DNA of 64,000 nucleotides from Myxococcales bacterium (lineage in GTDB: Bacteria > Myxococcota_A > Polyangia > Fen-1088): contig PLNW01000073.1 of NCBI GenBank assembly GCA_003142855.1, positions 108,197 to 172,196 of the forward strand, read 5' to 3'. Numbering within the stretch: the first letter of the stretch is position 1; every line of letters begins with the position of its first letter. Below the pieces are notes generated by a model. The model was not told the origin of the DNA. It was given only the letters and a program-made list of their open reading frames with translations, and made no database searches. Both the position numbers and the translations under genes were made by a program. Positions 30,509 through 40,146 of this stretch are shown here, piece by piece.

Positions 30509-31527
30509 CGCCGCTCCTCGCGCACCACCTCGGCGCCTGGACCGGGCGCCAGCACCAGGGTGCGCAGAACCCCAGGCGTCGCGGCCAGGGCGGGTTCCAC
30601 CCGCGCGGCGTCGCGTGCCGCGCACAGCACCTTGACGTGCGGCCCGGCGTCGATGGTGAAGAAGGCTTGCGTGCCGGCTGCGCGCAGGCGCCGTACGGTT
30701 TCCATCGCGGCCAGGGTAGCGGCGTTCCAGTACAGAATGGGCGGGTCGGCCGCCATGGCACAGGCGTGCATGCGCATGGCACTGCGCTCGGCTACGCTGC
30801 CCAACCCGGCCAGATCCTTCGCTGCCACGGCGGCGCGGGCTGCGGCCAGATCCTGCGGCACGGCTTGCACCCAACCCGCATAGTAGGGCGAAGTCTTCGC
30901 GGTCAGCTCCATGGCCTCGGTCGATGCAAGGGCCTTGGCTACATCGGAGGTGATCGCCACCACCAGACGAACATCCCATGCGCCCGCCGGCAGCAGCTCC
31001 TGTGCGCAGGCATCGCTACCATTGCGCTGCGTGCCCGCGGCCATCTCGACGAAGCCACCAAAGATCGAACGCGCGGCCGAACCCGAGCCCCGGCGGGCCA
31101 GGGCGGACAGCTCGGGCGGGGCGAGATTCATGCCAGCGGCGCGCGAGGCGGCCAGCGCCAACGCCGCGAAACCAGCAGCCGAGGAGGCCAGGCCAGCGGC
31201 CGTGGGCACGCTGTTGTGGGTGGCGACCTCGGCGGGCAGTCCTACGCGGGCGTCGTGGCGGATCAGATCGAGGAAGCGACTCACCCGTTCGGCGAAGGGC
31301 AGGGAAGCGGGCGTTCCGTCGAGGGTGATGCGGTCGCCGCCGTCGGGCGATTCGGCGTCGGGAGCGAAACGCACCGTGGTCTCGCTGCCGAAATTGGCCA
31401 GGGTCAGCGACAGGCTACCGGTCGCCGGCAGATTCAAGGTCGCGTCGCGCTTGCCCCAGTACTTGACCAGGGCAATGTTGGTTCCTGCGCGTGCGGTAAC
31501 TGAGAGAGGCAAACCGAAGATGCTCAT
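30505..31527 (-). CDS. mvaD: Diphosphomevalonate decarboxylase
   Basis: 340 residues. ATP-dependent decarboxylation of mevalonate diphosphate to IPP. Signatures: NIALVKYWGKRD, LPATGSLSLTL, NSVPTAAGLASSAAGFAALA, RRGSGSAARSIFGGFVEM, TSPYYAGWV and FFTIDAGPHVKVL. Overlaps both neighbours by 4 bp. Confidence 0.96.
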   Translation of the reverse strand: MSIFGLPLSVTARAGTNIALVKYWGKRDATLNLPATGSLSLTLANFGSETTVRFAPDAESPDGGDRITLDGTPASLPFAERVSRFLDLIRHDARVGLPAEVATHNSVPTAAGLASSAAGFAALALAASRAAGMNLAPPELSALARRGSGSAARSIFGGFVEMAAGTQRNGSDACAQELLPAGAWDVRLVVAITSDVAKALASTEAMELTAKTSPYYAGWVQAVPQDLAAARAAVAAKDLAGLGSVAERSAMRMHACAMAADPPILYWNAATLAAMETVRRLRAAGTQAFFTIDAGPHVKVLCAARDAARVEPALAATPGVLRTLVLAPGPGAEVVREERR

Positions 31528-32432
31528 TTTCCTACCTGGGTAAGGAAGCCATAGCAGCCCATGGCGCGCCAGCTTTTCAACACTTCTTCGGCGCGATCAG
31601 GAGCCAACGCGATCACCGCGCCCCCGCCGCCGGCACCGGTCAGTTTGGCGCCCAGAGCGCCGGCCCCACGCGCGGCGCGAACCAGGGCGTCCAGTTCAGC
31701 CGAGGACACGCCCAAACCGGAAAGCAGCCCGTGGGCCATGTTGAACTGGTGTCCGAGCGCTACTTCATCGCCGCTGGCCAGGGCCTCCATTCCAGCACGG
31801 GCCACATCTCCCAGGGCGTCGATGAGACGACGCGCAACCGGGACCCGCTGGCATAGTTGGGCCACGCCACTCACCAGATCGCTGGTCTGGCGCACCTGTC
31901 CGGAAAGGCCCACGCACAATTCTATGGGACGGCTGACCGGGATGGCCTGCCAGCCTGCGGCCCGGTCGAAGCGGCCCACGCCGCCCCGGCTGGCTGCTGC
32001 GGTATCGATTCCCGAGGGATTCTCGTGAAAAACCGCTTCGGCCAGCGCCGCAGCGGCCAGCACGTCGTCTTCGCCTGCGCCGGTGCGCGCTGCCACCGCC
32101 CGCGCGATGGCCACGGCCATAGCCGCTGAACTCCCCAGACCAGCGCGCGACGGCACCCCGGCTTCCAGCCAGAAATCCAGGCTGCGGCCAGCAACGCCCA
32201 GTCGCTGGCACAGCCGATCGACCGCGGCGCTCACGGGCGAATCGTCGCCCACCTGCACGTCGAGTTGCCAGGCTGGCACGCGCACGCTGCCGGCTCCCGC
32301 GCTGGCGTGGGCGCGCACGCCAGCCTGCATGCCCGCTGCCAGGGCTGGCTGACCGTACACCACGGCGTGCTCGCCCAGCAGGATGACCTTGCCGTGGCCG
32401 AAGCCTGTGGTGGTTGCGGCGTCCTCGGTCAT
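31524..32432 (-). CDS. mvk: Mevalonate kinase
   Basis: 302 residues. GHMP kinase: [24 protein letters not shown] loop [34 protein letters not shown] and C-terminal [14 protein letters not shown]. Phosphorylates mevalonate at C5. ATG at 32432 overlaps fni by 4 bp; the upstream frame is a shadow of fni. Confidence 0.94.
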   Translation of the reverse strand: MTEDAATTTGFGHGKVILLGEHAVVYGQPALAAGMQAGVRAHASAGAGSVRVPAWQLDVQVGDDSPVSAAVDRLCQRLGVAGRSLDFWLEAGVPSRAGLGSSAAMAVAIARAVAARTGAGEDDVLAAAALAEAVFHENPSGIDTAAASRGGVGRFDRAAGWQAIPVSRPIELCVGLSGQVRQTSDLVSGVAQLCQRVPVARRLIDALGDVARAGMEALASGDEVALGHQFNMAHGLLSGLGVSSAELDALVRAARGAGALGAKLTGAGGGGAVIALAPDRAEEVLKSWRAMGCYGFLTQVGK

Positions 32433-33496
32433 GCCGGCCTTTGCGCCAACCACTGACCCAGTTCGCCGGTGATCACGCGCGGGGCACGGGCGAGGTCGGC
32501 TGCGCTTCGCTGACCCGAAAGCAGGCACACCTGGCGGAGGCCGTCGATGATTCCGGACAGGTAGGCGGTTGCTCCTCGCTCGCCGCCCTTGCAGGCCGCA
32601 ACCAGGGCAGGCTGGGCCAGCGCCACCGCGCGAGCCCCGAGGGCCAGCGCCCGCGCGGCATCCAGACCTGTGCGTACGCCACCGGAGGCCACGATCTCGG
32701 CGCGCAGGCCCGTCGCAGCCAGCCAGCCCACGCAGGCCGCGGTGGGAATGCCCCATTCGCGCAACTCGCGGCCGCGCGTCGCCTGGGCGCCGCGCGCGCG
32801 CAGGGCTTCGATGGCGATCCAGGAGGTGCCGCCTGCGCCTGATACGTCGATGGCCGTCACGCCGACGTCTACCAACGCGCGTGCCACCGACGGCGAAATG
32901 CCGCAGCCGGTTTCCTTGACCATCAAGGGTCGCCCCAGCTCGGCACACAACCGGCCAATGGTGGCGAGCGCGCCGCGGAAGTCGCGATCGCCGCCCGGCT
33001 GGGCCAACTCCTGCCCGGCGTTGAGGTGAACGCAGATGGCGTCGGCCGCCAGGCGATCCATGGCCTGGGCCACCTCGCTGGTTTTCATCTGGCGCAGCTG
33101 GGCCACACCCAGGTTGGCAAAGAGAAAGATCGAGGGCGCGACCTTGCGTACCCGAAAGGTGGCCGCAAGCGCGGGATGGTCCAGCATGGGGCGCAAGCTG
33201 CCCAGCCCGAACGCGATGCCGAGTTTCTCGGCGCTGGCGGCCAGGATGCGGTTGATGGTTGCGCCTTCCTTGGTGCCGCCGGTCATGCCCGCGATCATGA
33301 GTGGGGCAGCCAGTCTCCGACCGAGCAAGGTGGTGGAAAGATCAATCTCGTCGAGAGCCAGCTCGGGCAGCGCTGCGTGGATAAGCTGCACGCACTCCAG
33401 CAGGCTCGATCGCGCAAAGCGGCCCGCGCCCGACCTTGCGATGTGCAGATGGTCGGCCTTTCGTCGCGCGATGTCAGTCGAGGCAGGGCGGGTCAT
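32429..33496 (-). CDS. fni: Type 2 isopentenyl-diphosphate delta-isomerase (FMN)
   Basis: 355 residues. Interconverts IPP and DMAPP using FMN and NADPH. Signatures: [80 protein letters not shown] and [21 protein letters not shown]. First gene of the mevalonate operon, divergent from the PEGA-domain gene across 116 bp. Confidence 0.96.
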   Translation of the reverse strand: MTRPASTDIARRKADHLHIARSGAGRFARSSLLECVQLIHAALPELALDEIDLSTTLLGRRLAAPLMIAGMTGGTKEGATINRILAASAEKLGIAFGLGSLRPMLDHPALAATFRVRKVAPSIFLFANLGVAQLRQMKTSEVAQAMDRLAADAICVHLNAGQELAQPGGDRDFRGALATIGRLCAELGRPLMVKETGCGISPSVARALVDVGVTAIDVSGAGGTSWIAIEALRARGAQATRGRELREWGIPTAACVGWLAATGLRAEIVASGGVRTGLDAARALALGARAVALAQPALVAACKGGERGATAYLSGIIDGLRQVCLLSGQRSAADLARAPRVITGELGQWLAQRPA

Positions 33497-33612
33497 GGAG
33501 GGCAGCTATTTGACCACAGTCGGCAGACGCTGCACAGAGAATGACGCCGCAATCATCCGCCTCCGTCCCGGCGGCCCCGGCGAATTTCGTTGTTCTTGAT
33601 CGTCCTTGGTGA

Positions 33613-35103
33613 ATGGCGCAATCATGGATGACCATGGAACGCTTGCTGAAACCAGCCCTAGCCGTCGCCTTGTGCCTGGTGAGCGCGGTGGTCGTCCCTG
33701 AACGCATGGGTCAAGCGCAGGAACAAACGGTTCCCGACCCCGACTTGCAGGCAGCCAAGGCGCAGTTCGAGGAAGCCCAGATCCTCTACTTGAGGGAACT
33801 GTGGGACGACGCCGCGGCCAAGTTCCTGTCGGCCTACGACAAGAAGCCCTTCAGCTCGTTTCTCTTCAACGCCGCGGTCGCGTTGGAGAAGGCGAAGAAA
33901 TTGGATCGCGCCGTTGACATGTTCCAGCGCTATCTCGACAAGGATCCGCAAGCCCGCGATGCCGCTGACGTCAAGACTCGCATCGACAGCCTGAAGGCGC
34001 TGCTGGCGCCACCGCCTCCGGCGGCGAAAACCGCCGAAAAGGCACCCGCGCCCGCGGCGGTGCTGCCCACCATCGAGACCAAGGGGTTGCTGATCATCGA
34101 GTCCAAGCCGACCGGCGCCACCATTTACCTCGATGACAAATCCAAAGGGATCTTCGCCACCACCCCGTGGCAAGGCTCACTGGAGCCCAAGCCGGTGAAG
34201 CTGATCTTCGAAGCCCAGGGGTTCAAGTCAGAAGAACGAGAGATCTCCCCTCGTACCGACAAAGTCGTGGAGATCTACATCGCGCTATCCGAACAGCACT
34301 TCCTGGGCTGGATCGAGGTCGTCGCCAACGTACCCGGCGCCGACGTGTTCATCGATCGCCAGGAAATCGGCGCCCTCGGCAAGACCCCATACACCGGGCA
34401 CCTCAAACCAGGCAAGCACATGCTGTGGGTGGCGAGGCCCGGGTACCAGACGAGTCAAAAGGAAATCATCGTCGAGCCGGGAACTGCCACCACGCATACA
34501 ATCACCCTGGAGACCGTCGACTACGCCGTGCTCAAGGCCGGCGGGAAAGATAGCCAGGGCGCGCAGCTCATGGTCGACGGAATCTTCGCCTGCGCCATGC
34601 CCTGCGAGCATCGGCTCGCGCCGGGCGAACATCAGATCGTCGTTCAGCAGGAAGGCATGGAGGCCTACACCGGCAAGCTGACAGCCAAGCGCGCTGATGA
34701 GACGACAGTGAACCTGCAGTTTTCGCCCAAGCCTCCGCGCACCAAGGCGTGGGCCTATGCCGTTCTCTCGGCGGCGTCGTTCAGCCTGGGCATCTGGCGG
34801 GGCGTTGCGGGCATGGGGGTCAAGGACCAGATCAACAATGACATCGCGAACCCGGCCAGGCTCACCAACAGCAACGATCCGCGCACCCGCACCGGTCAGG
34901 TCGACTACATCGAGGCCGACGTGCTGTTCGGGGTGGGGGCGATCACCGGGCTGCTGTCGCTGTGGAATTTCCTCGAATCAGGGCCGCCCAGCACGGCCGC
35001 GGTCAACAACATCAACCGGACCACGCCCGAGCCGAAGAAGCTGAGTCTTGTCCCGTTCGGCTTGCCGGACGGTGCCGGGCTCGCCGCCACGGGGAGGTTC
35101 TAA
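33613..35103 (+). CDS. TPR and PEGA-domain envelope protein
   Basis: 496 residues. N-terminal signal/anchor (LLKPALAVALCLVSAVVV), TPR-like helices (35-125: AQFEEAQILYLRELWDDAAAKF, SSFLFNAAVALEKAKKLDRAVDMFQRYL), an Ala/Pro linker, then PEGA-type beta domains (about 150-360: LLIIESKPTGATIYLDD, VVANVPGADVFIDRQEIG, PGKHMLWVARPGY) and one or two C-terminal membrane helices. PEGA proteins are surface or periplasmic scaffolds; function unknown. It ends 1 bp before the FG-GAP lipoprotein, whose SD lies inside this gene. Alternative starts: 33628 and 33634. Confidence 0.82.
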   Translation: MAQSWMTMERLLKPALAVALCLVSAVVVPERMGQAQEQTVPDPDLQAAKAQFEEAQILYLRELWDDAAAKFLSAYDKKPFSSFLFNAAVALEKAKKLDRAVDMFQRYLDKDPQARDAADVKTRIDSLKALLAPPPPAAKTAEKAPAPAAVLPTIETKGLLIIESKPTGATIYLDDKSKGIFATTPWQGSLEPKPVKLIFEAQGFKSEEREISPRTDKVVEIYIALSEQHFLGWIEVVANVPGADVFIDRQEIGALGKTPYTGHLKPGKHMLWVARPGYQTSQKEIIVEPGTATTHTITLETVDYAVLKAGGKDSQGAQLMVDGIFACAMPCEHRLAPGEHQIVVQQEGMEAYTGKLTAKRADETTVNLQFSPKPPRTKAWAYAVLSAASFSLGIWRGVAGMGVKDQINNDIANPARLTNSNDPRTRTGQVDYIEADVLFGVGAITGLLSLWNFLESGPPSTAAVNNINRTTPEPKKLSLVPFGLPDGAGLAATGRF

Positions 35104-35104
35104 G

Positions 35105-36565
35105 ATGCGACGAACAATACTGGCGATTTCTACCCTGGCACTCGCGGGCGGCTGCGATCCCGGAGATTTCAATTCGGCGCTCGACAGGGCACCGGTGCAG
35201 TACATCAGCGCGCCCAGTGGCTTCGGATCGAACGTCGGCCGCACGTTGTTGCCGCTGGCCCCGCCCGCAGACAAGCCCAAGATGGCGGCTCGTCTGCTGT
35301 TCGCAGGAACCGACAAGCCCAGCCTGGCCGTGGCGGATTTTGACGGCGACGGCAAAGCCCAGGTTCAGACCGCTACCAGCGACGATCTCGGTGCCCTGGG
35401 CCTGTCTGCCGACCAGAGTCAGGGCCAGGGCGGCGTCTCCAGCGCGGCATGGCTGAACGGTGCGGGCGCCACCGGCACCATCCTCCTCGGCATTCCGAAT
35501 TTCGTTTCACCGCAGGGCAACGGTTTGCCTTCCGGTCGCGTCGCATTTCTCAAACTGGTTGGGGATGCCGGCAAGGTGGACTTCGAGAGTGCCCAAATCC
35601 CGGCTGACGGACCTGTCACCGAGAACCACTTCGGCCTGGCTGTCGCGAGCGGGCGCGTGACCCAGACCGCAGCCGATGAGGCGATCGTCGTCTCTGACAG
35701 CGTCGTGCACGTGCTGGGCGTCACCACGGGCGCAGCGGGTTCAACCACCTGCACCGGCTCTCTGCCGACGCCACTGGATCTGCACCGGTCGCTTGCGGTC
35801 GCAGATTTCCTCGCCGGCGGCAACCAAGAAATCGCCGTGGGAATGCCGGTCAAGGGCGGGACCGGTCAGGTGTTCATCGTGCAGTATGGAATCAATCCAG
35901 CCACCCCTACGGCGCCGGCCGGGCTGTTTTGCGCCAGCAAGCAAGGGGTGCCCAATCCAGTTGGTAATCCCGCCGTGGGCGGATTCGGCGCGGCGTTGCT
36001 GGCGGTGCCTGACATGAACGGCGATGGCCTGGCCGAGTTGGTTGTGGGCGCGCCACCCAATCAAGTCTACCTCCTCTACAGCGATGGCAGTGCTCCCAAG
36101 GTGTTTACCAACAAGGTTCAGCTCAACGCCAGCACAGGCAGGCCCGAGCCCGCTAGCAACAACGATTCGGAGTTCGGGCAACGGGTGGCTCTGGTCGACA
36201 TCGATGGCGACGGGATCAAAGAACTCGCCGTCACAGCCCTGCAGGCTGCCGTGGGCAGCGCGCCGAAGGCGGGCCAAGTACTATTCTACAGGCTATCCGG
36301 CCCCTTTGCCGACGGCAACCTGTTGCCCGTCAACAGCCAGGCGCTCGCCATTGTCAACGACAGCAACCCGATCGCGAACACAGGATTCTTCGGCATAGGC
36401 CTGGCAGAACTCGAGTTCGACAGCAGCCGCGCGTGCGCCAAGGGCAAGGACGCACATGTCCCAGTGGTGGGCGACGACATGGGCATCTTCACTTTCTTCC
36501 GCTTCGCGGGCGCGGCCGACCCGACGAAATCCATCCTGCCTGACCCGCGCTGCTTCGCCCAGTAG
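35105..36565 (+). CDS. FG-GAP repeat lipoprotein (integrin-alpha-like beta-propeller)
   Basis: 486 residues. Lipoprotein signal MRRTILAISTLALAGGC. At least four FG-GAP-like units with calcium-binding loops: VADFDGDGKAQ, VADFLAGGNQEIAVGMP, VPDMNGDGLAELVVGAP and LVDIDGDGIKELAV. Probably a surface seven-bladed propeller binding ligands or other envelope proteins. ATG at 35105 has GGGGAGG 7-8 nt upstream inside the PEGA gene end; the two are co-transcribed. Confidence 0.85.
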   Translation: MRRTILAISTLALAGGCDPGDFNSALDRAPVQYISAPSGFGSNVGRTLLPLAPPADKPKMAARLLFAGTDKPSLAVADFDGDGKAQVQTATSDDLGALGLSADQSQGQGGVSSAAWLNGAGATGTILLGIPNFVSPQGNGLPSGRVAFLKLVGDAGKVDFESAQIPADGPVTENHFGLAVASGRVTQTAADEAIVVSDSVVHVLGVTTGAAGSTTCTGSLPTPLDLHRSLAVADFLAGGNQEIAVGMPVKGGTGQVFIVQYGINPATPTAPAGLFCASKQGVPNPVGNPAVGGFGAALLAVPDMNGDGLAELVVGAPPNQVYLLYSDGSAPKVFTNKVQLNASTGRPEPASNNDSEFGQRVALVDIDGDGIKELAVTALQAAVGSAPKAGQVLFYRLSGPFADGNLLPVNSQALAIVNDSNPIANTGFFGIGLAELEFDSSRACAKGKDAHVPVVGDDMGIFTFFRFAGAADPTKSILPDPRCFAQ

Positions 36566-36609
36566 CACCCTGCGGCCGCAACTAGACTGGTGAGGTGATT
36601 CATCTCATC

Positions 36610-36658
36610 GGCCACCCATCGCCGAGAACGCAGAGGGGAGAGGGGAGGTCACAGAGTG
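36610..36658 (+). repeat. Intergenic repeat family, copy D
   Basis: GGCCACCCATCGCCGAGAAC then GCAGAGGGGAGAGGGGAGGT and CACAGAGTG. Between the convergent FG-GAP gene and hemH. Confidence 0.78.
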
Positions 36659-36687
36659 GCTAGACGGCAGCAATCAAGACAGGAAGG

Positions 36688-37662
36688 CTAGAGCCAGCCG
36701 CGATCGCGCGCGGCGGATATGAGCAAGGAGGCCAGCTCCGCAATGAAAGCCGGATGGCAGCCGACGGCGCGCGCGCGCGCGAAGCCGGTGATTCCTCGGG
36801 AAGCGGCCCTTTCGCGGTAGAGGATGTCGATCTCCTGCAGCGTCTCGAGGTGCTCGCCGGTGAAGGAAACCGGGACCACGACCACGGCCCGATGGCCCGC
36901 GCCAGCCAGAGAATCGAGTGCTTCTTCCGTCGTGGGCCCTAACCAGCGCTGCTGGCCCACGCGGCTTTGGAAGGCAAGTTGTGCCCGCCTCTCCAGCCCC
37001 AGCCGCTGTGTGACCGCAGCCACGGTGGCGCGGACATCGTCCAGATAGGGATCGCCGCGACGGATGTAGGCTTCGGGAAGGCCGTGGGCAGAGAACAGGA
37101 CCGGTGCTGTGGCCCGTTCTTGTTCCGGCAATTGCCCCGCGGCTTCGGTAAGGCGGCCGCACAGAGCCTGGATGTAGCCCGGGGCCACGGCGTATCCCTC
37201 GATGCGGGCCGTGGCGATTGCCTTCCCTTTCAGCGCGGACTCGATGGTGCGAAAGGCTGACCCGCTGGTCGTCCTGGATCGATGGGGATAGAGCGGCAGC
37301 AGCAGCGCCTGCGTGATGCCGTCAGCGTGCATGGCTGCCGCAGCTTCGGCGGGAAAGGGGTGCCAATAGCTCATGGCCAGGTACGGCTTGGCCACGACAC
37401 CCGCTCCGGCCATAGCGCCCACCACGGCTTGAACCTGGGCCATCGACTTTTCGCGGATGGGTGAGCGCCCGCCGATCTGGGCGTACGCGGCTCGCGAGAA
37501 AGGCGCACGTCGGCGCGCGATGAAACGCGCCAGAATCGGCTGAAGCGGCCGCGCCCAGCCCAATTGGATGATGTCCGGATCGGCGAACAGGTTGCGCAAG
37601 AAAGGCTCCACCGCCGCCGGCGAGTCCGGGCCTCCCATGTTGAGCGCAACGACCGCCAACAT
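36688..37662 (-). CDS. hemH: Ferrochelatase
   Basis: 324 residues. Inserts Fe2+ into protoporphyrin IX (or coproporphyrin III). Signatures: ALNMGGPDSPAAVEPFLRNL, SAHGLPEAYIRRGDPY (catalytic His), FQSRVGQQRWLGP and VVVPVSFTGEHLETLQEID. Follows hemE on the same strand after 6 bp. Confidence 0.95.
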   Translation of the reverse strand: MLAVVALNMGGPDSPAAVEPFLRNLFADPDIIQLGWARPLQPILARFIARRRAPFSRAAYAQIGGRSPIREKSMAQVQAVVGAMAGAGVVAKPYLAMSYWHPFPAEAAAAMHADGITQALLLPLYPHRSRTTSGSAFRTIESALKGKAIATARIEGYAVAPGYIQALCGRLTEAAGQLPEQERATAPVLFSAHGLPEAYIRRGDPYLDDVRATVAAVTQRLGLERRAQLAFQSRVGQQRWLGPTTEEALDSLAGAGHRAVVVVPVSFTGEHLETLQEIDILYRERAASRGITGFARARAVGCHPAFIAELASLLISAARDRGWL

Positions 37663-37668
37663 CTTTGG

Positions 37669-38691
37669 CTATTCGCCCCGCACGGCGCGGACCAGGGCTT
37701 CCACGTTTTCGATAGGGGTGTCGGGGTATATGCCGTGCCCCAGATTGAAGATGTGACCGCGACCAGCCCCGCGGCGGATCACCGAAGCGGCCTGGCGCCC
37801 AATCCGTTCGACCGGGCCCAAGAGAACGGCCGGATCGAGGTTGCCCTGCACGGCCGCGTGCTCGGCTCCGCCGGCGGCGAGCCGCGCCCGCGCTTCGTCA
37901 AGCGGCAGGCGCCAATCGATCCCGTAGACATCGGCATCGACGCGCGCCACGCGGTCGAGAATGGTGGTGGCCCCATTGGGGAAGTAGATGACCGGCACGC
38001 CAGTCGCCTTCACCGCTGCCACCAGGCTCGCGGTGGGCCCGGCCACGAATTCGTCCCATTCCTCGGGCGAAACCACGCCCAGCCACGAGTCGAAGATCTG
38101 GATGGCTTGGGCGCCCGCAGCCACCTGAGCCAGCAAGTACGCGCGCGTGGCGCTTTCAATCAACTCAAGCAGCTGATGCGCCGTCTCCGGCTCGCGGTAG
38201 AAGAGCTTCTTGGTCTCGACGAAGTGCCGCGAGGTCTTTCCCTCGATGGCGTAGGTCGCGGTGGTGAAAGGCGCGCCGGCAAAGCCGATGAGCGGCGTCT
38301 CGCCGAGCTGCGGGCGCACCAGCCGAATGGCTTCCAAGACGAACGGCGTGCGTTCCCAGGGATCGAACAGCGCGAGCCGGGCCAGATCAGCGGCGCTCCG
38401 CACCGGCGGCGCGAGGGTGGGGCCGTCCTCGGTAAAGCTAACCGTCTGCCCCATGGCTTCCAGGGGAATGAGAAGGTCGGAGAACAAGATCGCGGCGTCA
38501 AAGCCGAAGCGCCGGATGGGCTGCATGGTCACCTTGGCCGCAAGCAGCGGTGTCTTGCACAGCTCAAGGAAGGTGACATTGTTGCGCACTTCCCGGTACT
38601 CGGGCAGGTAGCGGCCTGCCTGGCGCATCAACCAGAGGGGCGGCCGCGGCGTGCGTTCGCCACGGCAGGCGTCGAGAAACAAAGAGCCCAT
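37669..38691 (-). CDS. hemE: Uroporphyrinogen decarboxylase
   Basis: 340 residues from the chosen start. Decarboxylates uroporphyrinogen III to coproporphyrinogen III. Signatures: PPLWLMRQAGRYLPEYR, FSDLLIPLEAMG, GFAGAPFTTATYAIEG, IFDSWLGVVSPEEW and GNLDPAVLLGP. The start at 38691 gives a normal N-terminus just before the LWLMRQAGR block; an ATG at 38742 would add 17 residues. Divergent from the quinone oxidoreductase gene. Confidence 0.95.
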   Translation of the reverse strand: MGSLFLDACRGERTPRPPLWLMRQAGRYLPEYREVRNNVTFLELCKTPLLAAKVTMQPIRRFGFDAAILFSDLLIPLEAMGQTVSFTEDGPTLAPPVRSAADLARLALFDPWERTPFVLEAIRLVRPQLGETPLIGFAGAPFTTATYAIEGKTSRHFVETKKLFYREPETAHQLLELIESATRAYLLAQVAAGAQAIQIFDSWLGVVSPEEWDEFVAGPTASLVAAVKATGVPVIYFPNGATTILDRVARVDADVYGIDWRLPLDEARARLAAGGAEHAAVQGNLDPAVLLGPVERIGRQAASVIRRGAGRGHIFNLGHGIYPDTPIENVEALVRAVRGE

Positions 38692-38744
38692 GAGGTAGTT
38701 GTACCACTCGTGCCCCGCGGACACAGCGATGGTAGATTTCATGC

Positions 38745-39719
38745 ATGACCGAGGCCATTCGCATCCACAACACGGGCGGCCCGGAAGTCATGTCATGGGA
38801 GGAGGTCACGCTGGCTGCACCGGGTCCAGGCGAGGCCCTGGTTCGTCACCACTACGTGGGCGTGAACTTCGTCGACGTTTATCACCGTAGGGGCGTGTAC
38901 AAGCTGCCGCTTCCCAGCGGCCTGGGAAGCGAAGCCGCCGGCGTGGTGGAAGCGGTCGGCCCTGGGGTCACCGACTTCCAGCCGGGTGATCGCGTGGCCT
39001 GTGGCACAGGACCAGTAGGGGCGTACGCAGAAGCACGCGTGGTGTCCGCGGATCGCCTGGTGCGTTTGCCTGACGACATCGATGATCGCACCGCTGCCTG
39101 CATCATGCTGAAGGGCCTCACCGCCCAGTACCTGCTGTTGCAGACCACCCAGATTGAGCCTGGCGACACCATTCTGATGCACGCGGCGGCTGGCGGGGTG
39201 GGGCAGATCGCCTGCCAGTGGGCCAAGCATCTGGGGGCCACGGTGATCGGCACGGTGGGCAGCGACGAGAAGGTGGCGCTGGCGCGCGCCAACGGCTGTG
39301 ACCATGTCATCGTGTACACACGCGAGGACTTCGTCGAGCGCGTGCGTGAGATCACGGGCAGGCGCGGGGTGCGCGTGGTCTACGACGGCGTGGGCAAGGA
39401 TACCTTTGCCGGATCGCTGGATTGTCTGCAGCCGCGCGGCCTCCTGGTCATGTTCGGTCAGTCCTCCGGCGTGGTTCCGCCTTTCGACCTTGGCGCCCTC
39501 AGCGTCAAGGGATCGCTCTATCTGACCCGCCCGACCCTGGGCACCTACGCCGCCACGCCCGAAGCCCTGCGCCGCATGGCCGGCGATCTCTTCGGGGTCG
39601 TTCGCTCGGGTGCCGTGCGCATCCTGCCGCCGCGGCAGTTCTCTCTGCGCGAAGTCGGTGCAGCTCATGCGGCCCTGGAGGCACGTGCGACGACTGGGTC
39701 GATCGTGCTAGTCGCGTAA
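38745..39719 (+). CDS. qor: NADPH:quinone oxidoreductase, zeta-crystallin-like MDR
   Basis: 324 residues. Zinc-free medium-chain dehydrogenase: GroES-like half with VGVNFVDVYHRRGVYKLPLP and LGSEAAGVVEAVGPGV, and nucleotide-binding AAAGGVGQIACQWAKHLGA. Typical of Qor, which reduces quinones with NADPH. TAGATT lies 6 nt before the ATG; no clear SD. Confidence 0.92.
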   Translation: MTEAIRIHNTGGPEVMSWEEVTLAAPGPGEALVRHHYVGVNFVDVYHRRGVYKLPLPSGLGSEAAGVVEAVGPGVTDFQPGDRVACGTGPVGAYAEARVVSADRLVRLPDDIDDRTAACIMLKGLTAQYLLLQTTQIEPGDTILMHAAAGGVGQIACQWAKHLGATVIGTVGSDEKVALARANGCDHVIVYTREDFVERVREITGRRGVRVVYDGVGKDTFAGSLDCLQPRGLLVMFGQSSGVVPPFDLGALSVKGSLYLTRPTLGTYAATPEALRRMAGDLFGVVRSGAVRILPPRQFSLREVGAAHAALEARATTGSIVLVA

Positions 39720-39762
39720 CTTCAAGTATCGCTTGAACTGATTGCCGGAACCCCGCTTGCGG

Positions 39763-40086
39763 TCAGCCGTGACGGCCGCAAACGCTGCACCGGTTGTTGC
39801 TGCCGATCACGCCGATGCAGGCGTCATCGGGGCAAAGCCGGCGGTTGGGGTCAAAGGCTGCTTCTTCAGCGCCAGACATGGTTGGCGCGCCAGACTCGTC
39901 ACTGATCTCCGGCTCGGGAGTGGGCAGGGCAGGCGAGTTCGCGGCTGGCGTCACCGCGGCCCCGCCAGACCCGGGCGTGCCGCAAATCTTGCACTTCCCG
40001 TCACTGCCCAGAAGACCCACGCAAGAACCGTCCGGGCAAAGCCGCCGCTGGCTGGGATCGAAATCGTCGTCCTGTTTCGTCGACAT
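39763..40086 (-). CDS. Small protein with two zinc-ribbon-like repeats, unknown function
   Basis: 107 residues. The pattern RRLCPDGSCVGLLGSDGKC/KICG is repeated as RRLCPDDACIGVIGSNNRC/SVCG, each offering C-x4-C-x9-C-x2-C for metal binding, separated by an acidic/Pro linker of about 40 residues. No other domain. The ATG at 40086 begins MSTKQDDDFDPSQ; the much longer frame upstream is antisense to trpB. It is divergent from trpBA with 60 bp between. Probably a cytosolic Zn-binding protein; no family recognised. Confidence 0.72.
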   Translation of the reverse strand: MSTKQDDDFDPSQRRLCPDGSCVGLLGSDGKCKICGTPGSGGAAVTPAANSPALPTPEPEISDESGAPTMSGAEEAAFDPNRRLCPDDACIGVIGSNNRCSVCGRHG

Positions 40087-40103
40087 GATGCGCGAGCTGT
40101 TGA

Positions 40104-40134
40104 TTGAACTCGGGAGTACACCAAGGCATATAGT
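40104..40134 (+). promoter_or_regulatory. Putative trpBA promoter
   Basis: TTGAAC (40104-40109) and TATAGT (40129-40134) with a 19-bp spacer, predicting a start about 6 nt before the trpB ATG. No attenuator or leader peptide is present. Confidence 0.35.
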
Positions 40135-40146
40135 GGCGCCAGTCAG

